From Gorsachius magnificus (taxonomy: Eukaryota > Chordata > Aves > Pelecaniformes > Ardeidae): 64,000 nucleotides of DNA. A program made the translations under genes and the position numbers. The notes beneath the pieces were generated by a model, which was not told the DNA's origin, did not search any database, and saw only the letters and a list, made by a program, of their open reading frames with translations. Positions 1-9,992 of the stretch are shown here, in pieces (position 1 is the first letter of the stretch; each line of letters starts with the position of its first letter). The DNA lies in contig CM067082.1 in NCBI GenBank assembly GCA_034008185.1, positions 12,012,984-12,076,983 of the forward strand. Reading direction: 5' to 3'.

Positions 1-1333
1 AAGGCAATACATCTCCAGAGGTCCACGGCTGCTGCTGTCCACTGATAACTGCAGGGAACCATTATTGATGGAGTGTGCAGGAGACATAGTTGAATTGTTT
101 TGATTCTGTCCAATACAGAAGAATATTCTACATATATACAAGTTAATCTACAATGTAGGTACAGGAGTGACTAGTTGGTGTTGAACTTAGAGAACAGTAT
201 TGTGCTGTCTCTGAACTTGCAAAACGACTGCTATTTTCTTCTAATATACACAGACTGCTTATAGCAATTATTAGAAGATTTGTGGTTTTCTATATTTTGA
301 AAAGAAAAGAACAAAATAAAAAGTCATCAGGAGGACAAAATTGCATCTGGAGATATAGGCCAGCATTATGTTGCCTTTCTAGGGGAGTCCCAGCACTTAC
401 TTTCCTAAATAGCAGTTAAAATGTCTCTCTCAAACAATTTCCTTATGAATGCACATACTCCAAAGGTCAAGCCAGAGCCATTGTGAAATAGGCTTTAAGA
501 GAAGCATAAAACTCCTGTCTGACACAGAGTCAGTGGCAATTGAAAAAGCAAGACTGGGGGGGTTAAAGGCTAATTACCAGAAGAAATCTGGCCTGCTGGC
601 CTAAGGTCTTTTGAGTGGGAGCACAGTCAAATGGGAGTTGTGGGATTAATTGGGTGAAAGACATTGCCACCTTGACATTCATGAAAGTACTTGGGAAGAG
701 CACTGTTTGCTGATATACTGCGGACAGTTCATTTGAACCATGGAGGTAAGATATCTCTTTTCCACAAAGACTTCACCTTTGCTTTTTAATTGGTGTCAAA
801 TACGAAAATTAAAATCTCCAGTGTGAGAAGCTCTTGCACATATTTTCTAAAGTTTGTAAATGTCTCTTCCTGTTCCCACCATAATAATGAAACGTAAATG
901 TATATCCCAAGGACAAAATTTTCAAGCCCTTGGCTTAACAAAATGAAGAGAGCAAAACTTGCAAGCTGTAAGTCCCTTTGGAGCTCTTTGTGCTACTGGG
1001 AACATAATGAACAGTTCTTTGTGCTTCTTATAAATAACTCCAACATCCACTGATCAGCAACATGACCTCAAGCCAAGCAATTTAGCTCTCCACTTTACCC
1101 AGTAATTGTGATACCATGCAATAGGTATCTTATAGTCAAGGATGACAGTGCTCTGGCTGCAGGGGAATCAGGTAGAGTCCTATGCATAATAAATACTGTT
1201 TATTGCAAAATTTCACTGCAGTCATATTATATCAATGCACAAAATTGTCCTTTCCTTCTGTCCATATTTAGTGAGTATAATAGTATAGTTCTTCTGCCCC
1301 ATGGCATAAGATAGCTGTTCATAAAATTTACAC
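1..1333. other. single-copy A+T-rich DNA, nothing identified
   Basis: No repeat family, RNA gene or convincing exon was recognised. The one open frame here (68 codons, 1108-1314) is at chance length and shows no codon or motif signal. Bases 540-680 contain several TAAT/ATTA cores and look mildly enhancer-like, but this is weak. Confidence 0.6.
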
Positions 1334-1365
1334 TTTCTTTTTTTCTTTTTTTTTTTTTTTTTTTA
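1334..1365. repeat. T-rich tract
   Basis: This is a nearly pure run of T with two C interruptions. It is a simple low-complexity tract and could be the relic of a poly-A tail read on the other strand, but no retrocopy body was recognised next to it. Confidence 0.8.
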
Positions 1366-1606
1366 GTAAAGACATCAACATAGTTCCTAAGCAATTCGTA
1401 TTCAGCCTTTGGGGTACTTTTGAAGCACTGTATAGAAGATGCTTGGGCAGTTTTGTGAACCTGAAGTATAAATTAGCTGACCCTTCCTTGTTAATACTTC
1501 ATAAGACCTCAAATCTCCTAATAAAGGACGGTGCAGGTCTCTCTCATTGATCAGCTTGTCATTTTTTCACCTCAGCATCACACTGTAGTAGAAAATAAAG
1601 GTGATT

Positions 1607-1960
1607 TCAAGAGAAATTCCTCAAATCACAAATCTTCCTCCTGTCCAGCATGCAAGTCTCACTCCCATGCAGCAGCATGGGAAGCACAATAGCTGAGAGA
1701 GCACAGACCCGCTCTGGTTCAGCACAATTCATAGAGCTGTCAAAGACCGCACCAGGTTTCTGTGTGATGTGATAACCCAGTAATTCAATCAGAATCACAC
1801 CAAACACTTCCAAGGTGATAAAAAATTTGCACAGCTGGAAATTCAGTTTGGCCAAGCATTATGGAAGGACTGGTTGACACAGTCTCCCCAAAACTGGCCA
1901 CAGCAGTTCCCTGACTCCAGAATGGAAAAAATGATGCTCCAGGCTGCTTTTCAAGCTACT
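1607..1960 (-). mobile_element. degraded LINE reverse-transcriptase relic, RTE-like
   Basis: The minus strand reads an 82-codon frame (1855 down to 1607) whose C-terminal part is IVLPMLLHGSETC followed by an R-R-K-I stretch. RTE and related non-LTR retrotransposons carry a closely similar segment after the palm of the reverse transcriptase, of the form VLPTLLYGCETW then a basic residue pair. About 20 residues upstream, KFFITLEVF resembles the family's KFTYLGS block. Upstream of position 1855 the similarity is lost in stops and frameshifts, so this is an old, inactive fragment. CR1 elements, the usual avian LINE, have a different sequence here, which is why I prefer RTE or another old clade. 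The match is short, so the family call is tentative. Confidence 0.4.
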
Positions 1961-4900
1961 TAAAGACATAGAGGTAAAAAGTGGCTTAGAAGTGAGAATC
2001 ATCCTCCAAATCCTTAACTGAGTTATGATTCTAGCAAAAGGAACTGGTCATTTTTACGGGATATTTAATTACCTTGCAGTATTCACATCTGTTAAACCTG
2101 TGGTATGAAATACTCACTCTGTTGAAGCTAGTCAGTGTTTCACTGCCGATGAATGTGGGACCAGGATTCCAGGCACAGAATATCAATGGCAAGTTATGTG
2201 GTTGGATAAGTGAGACATAGGCAAAGATACTTTACTTTCTCTTGAATTCAGAAGAGAGTATGCATCCAATATTGCATTTTAGTAAAAGTGAGCACCTAAG
2301 TGAGCATTTCAAACAAGGTCACTTTCTCCTTAACAGAAGAAGGGAAGGAGCAAAACCATAACCGGGTAAGAATCCTTCTGTCAGTTCAAAATCTTCAGGA
2401 AGTGAAGCATCTCCAGTTTATGCTGCTCTAAGAGTGTTTTCACTATTTCCCACACAGAGGAAACCAACAAGTTTAAAATAGGAATGGATTCTCAGATTGT
2501 CAATTGAAATTAAAGTTTGGGGTTGTGCAAAGAAACACTCTCTTGGGACAGAGATTGACCCCCATGAGAAGTCCTACTCAGTTCCAGCCTGCAGATCTAA
2601 CTTACTATAGCAGCTTTATTGAAAATGGGCTGTCACAAGGTAACAAGACAAAGCAAGAGTGGCCTTTGATGCACCAAAAATCAAGCATGCACAAAAGCCA
2701 GCACCAAAATCAGGGATGGACAAAAGTCACTGAGGATAAAAGATAATGTTGTAACAACAAATGCAAATTGTGCATAGATATATTTAGTCAGAAAGCAGAA
2801 GCAAATGTCTGCTGTCAAAAGAGTAAGTTTGTTTAACAGCCTCCTAAGTACGAAAAATGGGAATAACCTTAAGTTTGATCAAGGTATGCAGCTGCTAGCA
2901 TGGGTACTAGAGTGATTAGAGCAGAAAAAAAGAAGAGTAGATTCCCCAGACATCCCTGTTGCAGAGTGGATTAGGGAGTCAAGCCTATGCAATGCTTCCA
3001 TCCTTGCTATGAAACAGCCTCATTCCATCAGCTTGGTGCATTGCCTCTATGACCCACCCTGTCCCCACTGCCCGGGTGGGAGAGGATGTGCCAGTGCTGC
3101 CTCAGCATGAGGGAAGCAGGGTTGGACCATGGGCTGGAGGTCCTCCCACAGCCATGGGCCTTGATCTTGAACATGGTGTTGAGTAGACATGGTGCCAGCT
3201 AGCAGTGCTGGGAGGTCACGTTTAGGGAGGGAGAGGGCACGTGCCATCTGTGTCCTAAGTGCTCAAGAACAGTGGTGTTACAGAGCAACTACCAAAGCAA
3301 AAGCCACCTACACTAATGAGCATTGGGGACTGCCTGTGGTGGTCTCCAGTTTTGTATTTGGTTTTCAGTCCGCATTCCTGACTTCAGTTCTCATCAACTC
3401 AGTTCTGCTCCAGACTCTTGCATTATGAAAACTGATTTACATATCCAAACAAAAGGCCCTCAAAGGGGAAATTCAGGCTGACAAAACATAAGTCATGCTC
3501 ATCTTTTTTAGAGCTATCTTTGCATTAAAGAAAAGATTAAGAAACAAAACCGAGGAGATAAAGAAAGAAATGTCATGGAACCACGGGGATTTTTGAGAAA
3601 CTATTCAACCATCCACGTACATTTGTGAAGATGGGGTTGAGGAGAGGGAGATTTCCCAGTTGATGCGTTTCTGCACTTGTGAACATGTTGAAAGATCACT
3701 CATATGTTTTCAATGAAGTCACTGACAGTCAAGAATGCTGGAGGCAACAGCTGTTGGAGATTGATTTACCCCAAGGCTATTTAATCTCTCAGCCTCTCAT
3801 AAGGATGCTTGTTAGAGGGAAGGTAAAGAAGCACAACTAAAAACTGTATTGCTTTCAGCAGCTGTTGTTATTCCTGAAAGCCAAGAATGGGTCAAAAAAA
3901 TGTGATGAAAGTCTTGGATTGTTATCAGCTATAGGGGTGGCCAAAGCTTACTGCTTCCTTTGGGAGTAGAGTTTCCTTTGTGGAATGAAATACAGTAAAA
4001 TTACTAACTCCAAGAGGGCTTAGTTGCCTGGGAGTTACCATGAAGTGTATATGCGCCTTGGAATTTCCAGTATTATAAGTGTATTATGTCAGTCTGGAGT
4101 GATACAGGTTGTGAAAGGCGGCCCTTGTGTTCAGTAACAAGAGCTGGGACAATCGGGCAGCAAGAAAAGATAACATAAAACATTCATTAAAATGGTGGAA
4201 AAAAATGACTGAAAAGCAGAGTGCAGCTGCTGTACGTGTCAGTTACTATTTCAGAATGGTTTCCCTCTGTGAAACTCTGGAATCTTATTAAATCACTTTG
4301 CCCAGCCATGCATTAGACTCCTACACTATAAGATGTTTGCCTGCCCAGCTGAAAATGCAACACATGCATCTCCCAGCAGAGCTTCTTTTTGTTACCATGC
4401 ATTTTCCACAGTTTGCTAGCAGAACTTTTGAGAGAGGAAAATTAACATGGACTGCATTTTCAATGGGGAAGAAAATAGACGGACATCTTTGGTTGACCGG
4501 GGACCTCATTGCTGTGAATACATAGGATGCCTTGTGGCTTCTCAGAGTGCATCACTGGGCATAAAACTTATGTCTGTTCCCTCCAGCAATGCAAGCTGTT
4601 CAAGACAGTGCTCCATCCTAGGCATTAGCTGTCTAAGGCCTGACACCTCATTCATCCCTTCCAAATCCTTCCAGTGTATCACTCAGGATGTATCTACACT
4701 AGAGCTTTAGTCTGGATTAAGAATACACTTTTGAAGCAAATCTCCCATTATCCCTACTTACTGTGCTTTGGTTCCCATCACGAATCTGTCTTGGGGACCG
4801 TGAGCCAGATTCCTGAGAGATGAAACTGAAGTGGAAAGTGTGCTGTAGGAGCATACTTCATTGCACTGCACCACAAAGGGCTCTGCAAGGCCAGACTAGA

Positions 4901-5060
4901 GCTAGCTCAGAGTAGAATAACCCTGAAATGTGAATAACATGGACATTAGGTCCTTAGCACTAGCTGTTTCATTATGCAGATTCACTCCTACAGGTCCACA
5001 AACCTTGTTGATACCCACACAGCCATATAAATGCACCAGTTAATTAAAAGCCATTTCATA
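1961..5060. other. single-copy DNA, nothing identified
   Basis: This stretch holds only short open frames (60-87 codons) in several overlapping phases with no recognisable protein. I see no repeat family, tRNA or long hairpin. The 3020-3250 segment is locally GC-richer but contains no gene signal. Confidence 0.55.
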
Positions 5061-5102
5061 AGGGGGAAAAAAAAAAAAAAAGAAGAAGAAGAAAAGAAAA
5101 AA
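5061..5102. repeat. purine-only tract with GAA units
   Basis: This is an uninterrupted purine run made of a poly-A core followed by AGA/GAA triplets. It is a low-complexity tract. Its mirror produces a low-complexity Phe/Leu-rich open frame on the minus strand that is not a gene. Confidence 0.8.
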
Positions 5103-5622
5103 CAATGAAAGATATCACGTAGTGGGAGAATGGATCTATGGACCTGAAAGGCACAGTTATCCTAAAAATTACTATGATCAGAGGAGGATGAGTATTGCTC
5201 ATGCCATTGCTGTCTCTTAACATTAGAAGAGTTCTCAGGAGCAACACACAAGGCAGCAAAGACAGAAGAATTCAAAGATGGCAACCTTTGGTTAGCATGG
5301 ACCTAAAATTGCTTTTATTATTCTGCAGATGCTGAAAAAATGGTGAAGCTGTAGAAAAGATGATAATGCTGAAAAACAGGTAGTGTGCTCTTGAAGAGTA
5401 TCTACATGTGATTTGCTCCTATGACAACAGTTAATCACACGGTGTATATAGCCACACCACACTAGCACAGGACAGTATAGGAACTGCTCATCACAGGGCC
5501 TTAGGGCCTTGAGATTATTACTTAGCCCTGTGAACTAGATGCATAACTGAAGTTTATCCAACCTATTCAAAACCTTTGTCTCTGTGAAAAGTAGTAAAGG
5601 ACCATTTTTAGTGAGTGGTTTG
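5103..5622. other. single-copy DNA flanking the LTR
   Basis: No feature recognised. It is ordinary A+T-leaning sequence up to the 5-bp duplication that borders the LTR. Confidence 0.6.
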
Positions 5623-5627
5623 GGACT
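5623..5627. repeat. left target-site duplication of the solo LTR
   Basis: The five bases GGACT lie immediately before the LTR terminus TGTGG and recur exactly after the other terminus at 6540-6544. A 5-bp duplication is the size expected for ERVL-type (class III) integration. Confidence 0.8.
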
Positions 5628-5812
5628 TGTGGTGGGTTGACCCTGGTTGGACACCAGGCGCCCACCAAAGCCTCTCTGTCCCTCCCCTCCTAGCTAGACA
5701 GGGGAGAGAAAATATAACTAAAGCCTCTTGGGTTGAGATAAGGACAGGGAGAGATCACTCAGCAATTACCATCATGGGCAAAACAGACTCCACTTGGGGA
5801 AAAAATAATTAA

Positions 5813-5818
5813 TTTATT
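5813..5818 (-). promoter_or_regulatory. AATAAA polyadenylation signal inside the LTR
   Basis: Read on the minus strand this is an exact AATAAA, about 185 bp before the LTR's 3' end in that orientation. It supports the minus-sense reading of the LTR. It is an inference from motif and position only. Confidence 0.45.
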
Positions 5819-6081
5819 ACCAACCAAATCAGCTTAGGATAATGAAAAACAAAACCAAATCTTAAAACACCTTCCCCCACCCCTCCCTTCTTCCCATGCT
5901 CAACTTCACTCCCCATTTCTCTACCTCCTCCCCTCAGTGATGCAGGGGGATGGGGAATGGGGGTTGGGGTCCATCCATCCCACGCTGTCCCTGCCGCTCC
6001 TTCCTCCCCAGGGCAGGACTCCTCACCCTCTGCCCCTGCCCCAGCCCGGGGTCCCCCCCACGGCAGACAGTCCCCCACGCA

Positions 6082-6173
6082 CTGCTCCAGCCTGGGCCCT
6101 TCCCACGGGCTGCAGTTCCTCACCAGCTGCTCCAGCCTGGGTCCCTCCTTCCCACGGGGTGCAGTCCCTCAGG
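6082..6173. repeat. two tandem ~45-bp GC-rich units inside the LTR
   Basis: Units at 6082-6126 and 6127-6173 both open with CTGCTCCAGCCTGGG and contain CCCACGGG(C/G)TGCAGT. A weaker third copy precedes them around 6037-6081. Such internal repeats expand and contract between copies of this LTR type and may hold binding sites of its promoter. Confidence 0.7.
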
Positions 6174-6539
6174 AGCAGACGGTGGGGCCGCCCGGGCTGC
6201 AGGTGGGGATCTGCTCCCCTGTGGGCCTCCCTGGGCTGCAGGGGCACGGGCTGCCCCGGGGCTGAGGGGAATCTCTGCTCCAGCGCCTGGAGCCCCTCCT
6301 GCCCTCCTGCGCCACTGGCCTGGGGGGCTGCAGGGATGTTTTCTCTCACGTATTCTCACTCCTCTCTCCGGCTGCTGTTGTGCATGGTTTGTTTTTTTTT
6401 CCCCATCTTAAATACGTTATCCCATAGGCACTACCACCGTTGCTGGTCCATCTTGAAGCTGTCCGGCATTGTCTCTGTCAGACAGAAGCCCCCCCATAGC
6501 CCCACCGCTACCAAAACCTTGCCATGCAAACCCAATACA

Positions 6540-6544
6540 GGACT
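6540..6544. repeat. right target-site duplication of the solo LTR
   Basis: This is an exact GGACT matching 5623-5627, directly after the terminal CA of the LTR. Confidence 0.8.
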
Positions 6545-6689
6545 ACAGGGAAGAAATCATCAAATTACTGAAAATTCCTGTCCCACAAGTACTTAAAGGA
6601 ACAGAAAACCAGTTTTTTTCTTGTGGCTTTTCAGCAGTTCTCCCTCTGGAAGAAAGTGGAAATGGGAAAAAGGAGAAATGCAGAAATTA

Positions 6690-6956
6690 AGAAAAATTAA
6701 TTATGGACTGTGTCCAACAGAATCCAATAGCCGTTTTTCTGCTGATTACACCAAACTTTGTATCAGGCAGTTTTGGTACAATAGTCTTCAGAACTTGTGA
6801 TAGCTTCCCAGTGATCTGACTAGATAGATATCCAGTTCTCTTTTTCACCCGCTTGCCACCAAACTGACAGTCATTTGATGGTAGTGATGGAATATGCAAG
6901 TCCTGTAGCATGATGGCCTTCCCAAACAAGAAGTGTTTCATTTTCTAATTGCAATC
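6690..6956 (-). other. candidate exon or retrocopy fragment, unidentified 84-codon frame
   Basis: On the minus strand a long pyrimidine tract (TTTTTTTCTTTTTTAG) ends in AG at 6958-6957, an excellent 3' splice-site match. Directly behind it an 84-codon frame opens with ATG at 6941 and runs to a stop at 6687-6689. The predicted product is basic in its middle (GGKRVKKRTGYLSSQITGK) and reads like a soluble protein, but I do not recognise it. A second frame just after the acceptor is also open for about 27 codons, so phase is ambiguous. No matching donor site or partner exon was found. It could be a terminal exon, an exonised or decayed retrocopy, or coincidence. Confidence 0.25.
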
Positions 6957-9765
6957 CTAAAAAAGAAAAAAACAAAAGCACTAAAGCTTTTGAGCTAGAG
7001 ACTAGATGGTAACCGTACTCTGTGGAAAAACTCTTGCATGATTTTTATCCTATGGCACTCTAACAACATAGGCTTGTAGTTACTGAAACTTCCGCGGTAG
7101 TGCAACCACTTCTGGTCCATGGATAACCCTTGTCCTCAGAGGACCACCGGCACAGATGTCTGTGCTCTTCTTTGCAGTAACATTAGGCACAAAGCAAGGC
7201 TTGCAAGGACCTGACCAAAGCTCCTGCTAATCTCACTACCTGTAGATCATAGCCTTTTCATGGGGCTGTTCCTAAACAACTGAAAGATAAGGGATTTTTT
7301 CACTTCCAGCTCTGATGTTTACAGAAGTATGATCCAGACAAAATCCACCCTTGCAGGTCTTCAGGATAGTTTTTTTTTTCCTGTATAATTGAACCTACCT
7401 TTCAGTATCTTCTCTTCCAGACACCTGAAGAGGCCCTGATGCAGCTGGTTCCCCTGTCATCTTGCAACAGCAAGAAAGTGGTTATGTTCTTTTCAGCCAC
7501 CAGACAAACTTCTACACTTTATTTGAAAAGTTTTTCCTTTTTTTTTTTTTTTTAAACCTAAATTGTCATTTCTATTTGTTCAGGGAGGCATTTATATTCA
7601 TTCTGCAGATACACCCTGGAAATGTTCTGCAACATTAAGTATTCACAGACAAACCTTGCTTCAGGAAAGCTTTTGTGTCTACAGATAATGAAGTACCAGC
7701 ACCAGCATCGAAGGTATGAAGATGTTGTCATCTAAGCTTGTCCCATAACACAATCTGAGTTCATATTCACCTCACATGCCTGCTGTTTCAGAAGAATCCT
7801 GCTCAAGCAGATTAACTGGAGGAGGAAAGCAGAAGCTCTCACACTCCCTCAGCCTGGAGCCAGCTGGGCCAATGTACCCTGGGTGCAGCCATGGCCACCC
7901 TGGCTGAGTCCTTCATTCCCACATCACGTCAGTCTTTGCAAGCAGCATCACGTGTTCAGTACAGGGAAAAGAAGTGGACTGGGATCTTTCCTCCAAGGGC
8001 TCAGTGTAAAGGGAAGGAAGCCAGTACAGGAGCTGTAGGCAGCAGAGCCCCTGGCCTCTTGCTGCTGCTGTAATGATGCCTGCAGCTGAGGTCATCGAGC
8101 ATAGTCCCAATGACCATGAGTAGCAGATGCGGACGTAGCAAGGGACCCATTTTTATGATGAAATATTTTATAGTGTTTGTTCTCTGGGAAGTTATAGTAA
8201 TAGCTGATGCCATTATAAACGTGTGTGTTCAAGATGTTAAAAATCAGATAAAGCACATAATTCTCAGCCCTATCTGTTTCTTTCCTTAGACCTATTGCAT
8301 AACACTTGATTCTATAACACAACTGCCTCGATCAGTGCTACAGCATGTGGAAAAATATAACTCAATTTCATGCAGACAGTCACGATCAAGAGATAATCTT
8401 GCTGGTCTCTGGTTATTTTAAAGCCTTCCCATATACAAATGCCCTCCTACTGTAGGTGGAAACGTTGGGGGCAAGAGGCAGTTGCTTCTGTCGTGTTCCT
8501 AGGTGTGAAAATCAGTAGGGGAATGTGAAAGGCTTAGAACATACCATCCCAGAGCAATAAGTCTCAACTTGCAAAGGAGACTCTAGTTAAGCAATGACAA
8601 ATTCCTTCCTCTCATTAGAGGCAAGCTCCTTAGCATCAGGATCCTTCCCTGGAATGTGCCTTTGAGCTCCAAGGTCATTCTAATGGTGGAAAAAAGACAT
8701 CTCGACGGTCTAAAGCAAAAGGCTGTGAAGTAATTTTCTCAGACCCCCACAAGCCATGTGTGAAGGAATAAGTAGCAGCCTGTCTGGAGACCTTGTGAAG
8801 CTGTGTGTTGTGTTTCTGCAGGGCACAGAGAGGTCAGCTCCTGGGGCAAAGCACAGAGAGGCAGATAAGAAATCACCCACATCAGCTGCTGTTTTAAAAC
8901 TAGTATCAGTGCCAAACAGTGTTTTCTGCAAAACAGACCAAAAAGAAAGGAGAAACTTTTGTGGCCTTTTCCAGTGGTAAGGATGCGCTGGGTGATGGCA
9001 GAAAGCGAGGAAGTGGATGCAGTTCCCAGGCTTCCTTCCTGCACCTTCCTGCAGTCTCTAAGGGACAGCAAGATAAAATGGCAAATGAGGAAAAATACAG
9101 AAAGGATAAAAATAAACATTTAGATTCACCCAGACTTGTCACTCATAAATGAGAGGAACGTGGAAACTCAAAGAATAACACTAAAAATGGCTTTCATCAA
9201 CCTGTCTGTCCCTCCATATCCAGAGACAATCAGAACTCAGAGCTGGCAGGTACAATTATGACAAAAAGCAGGGGAACAGGTAGGAGGGAGGATGTAGAAC
9301 ATCATCCCCACAGAAAAAAGCTGAAAGTAATCAGGAACTTATAGAAAACATTGTTGAAGAGACCCTTGGAACCTTAACTAGTTTTATCCGCAGGGCCAAG
9401 GAACACAATTCAGCTGAATTTAGGGAAATTGTCTTTTCTTATTTGCATAATGCCTAATTAATTGCTTATTAAAAAAGTTTTACACTTGCTTCTAACACCA
9501 GAAGCTTTTGCTTTCCACTGTCAATGGCTGAGCATCAGACTAGACAACCTGAAAATTTCAGGGCAAATCTAAGTTCTGAAATGTTCCCCTCGTCTCCTGA
9601 GATGTCTTGGTCATAAAGGGAAAATCCAAAATCTCCTGACTTCCATATTAGCAGATCCCGTTTTACTGAGCAAAGCATTTTGCTGCTGAAAACAAAAAGC
9701 CACATTAAATACATGTATAAGCAGAAAATGGAAACTTAAACAGGTGCATGTTCATTTATATAGTG
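6957..9765. other. single-copy DNA, nothing identified
   Basis: This holds a T-run at about 7538-7554 and many short overlapping frames around 7.9-8.3 kb and 8.7-9.15 kb with no recognisable product. A pyrimidine-AG boundary near 8820 resembles an acceptor, but no coherent exon follows. Confidence 0.55.
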
Positions 9766-9879
9766 TTACCTTATTTTAGTCAGCACTAGTCCCAAGCTGA
9801 CAGCAATGCCCTTTAAAAACAGTCTGTTGTATTGTTGTGTGGCATTGAATGTGGAGGTTTTCCTCCAAAATACTTCTTC

Positions 9880-9992
9880 ATAAAAGTGTCTTGAGAGAGA
9901 GCTGCCACAGCAGCGTGTGTTCGTGTGTACGTGTGTCTGCACATGTGATTTCAGACTGGAGGAAAGGCGGAATGCTCTGTCACACAAAGGAA
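9880..9992 (-). other. weak C2H2 zinc-finger-like segment
   Basis: The minus strand encodes CDRAFRLSSSLKSHVQTH, which fits the second half of a C2H2 finger: Cys, X3, Phe, X5, Leu, X2, His, X3, His. The first Cys expected three residues upstream is an Ile, and no linker (TGEKP) or second finger follows; the next residues come from a GT-rich stretch. It is either a single decayed finger or a chance match, and more likely the latter. Confidence 0.12.

Larger units (their letters stand above)
5628..6539 (-). mobile_element. solo LTR of an endogenous retrovirus (912 bp), probably ERVL-like
   Basis: The element starts with TGTGGTGGGTTGACCC, ends with CCCAATACA, and so has the canonical TG...CA termini. 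It is flanked by the perfect duplication GGACT. The body is a strongly GC-rich block (about 5870-6340) between A+T-rich ends, a structure I recognise from a common avian LTR type. The minus strand is the likely sense direction: a TATA-like TATTTAAG lies at 6407-6414 and an AATAAA polyadenylation signal at 5813-5818 when read on that strand. No gag, pol or env sequence and no second LTR are present nearby, so this is the product of LTR-LTR recombination. Open frames of up to 219 codons inside it come from GC-rich, stop-poor sequence and are not genes. The termini and duplication are certain; the family name is not. Confidence 0.88.

Noticed and set aside
5056..5259. Phe/Leu-rich membrane-like frame on the minus strand
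   Set aside because: The hydrophobic run is the translation of a purine tract's complement and is low complexity.
5937..6596. Open frames of 219, 153 and 108 codons on both strands as possible proline-rich genes
   Set aside because: They lie within the GC-rich core of the solo LTR, exist in several frames at once, repeat with the LTR's internal units and show no domain.
8800..8870. Acceptor-like TGTGTTTCTGCAG with a following open stretch
   Set aside because: The pyrimidine tract is weak, no donor fits and the peptide is not protein-like.
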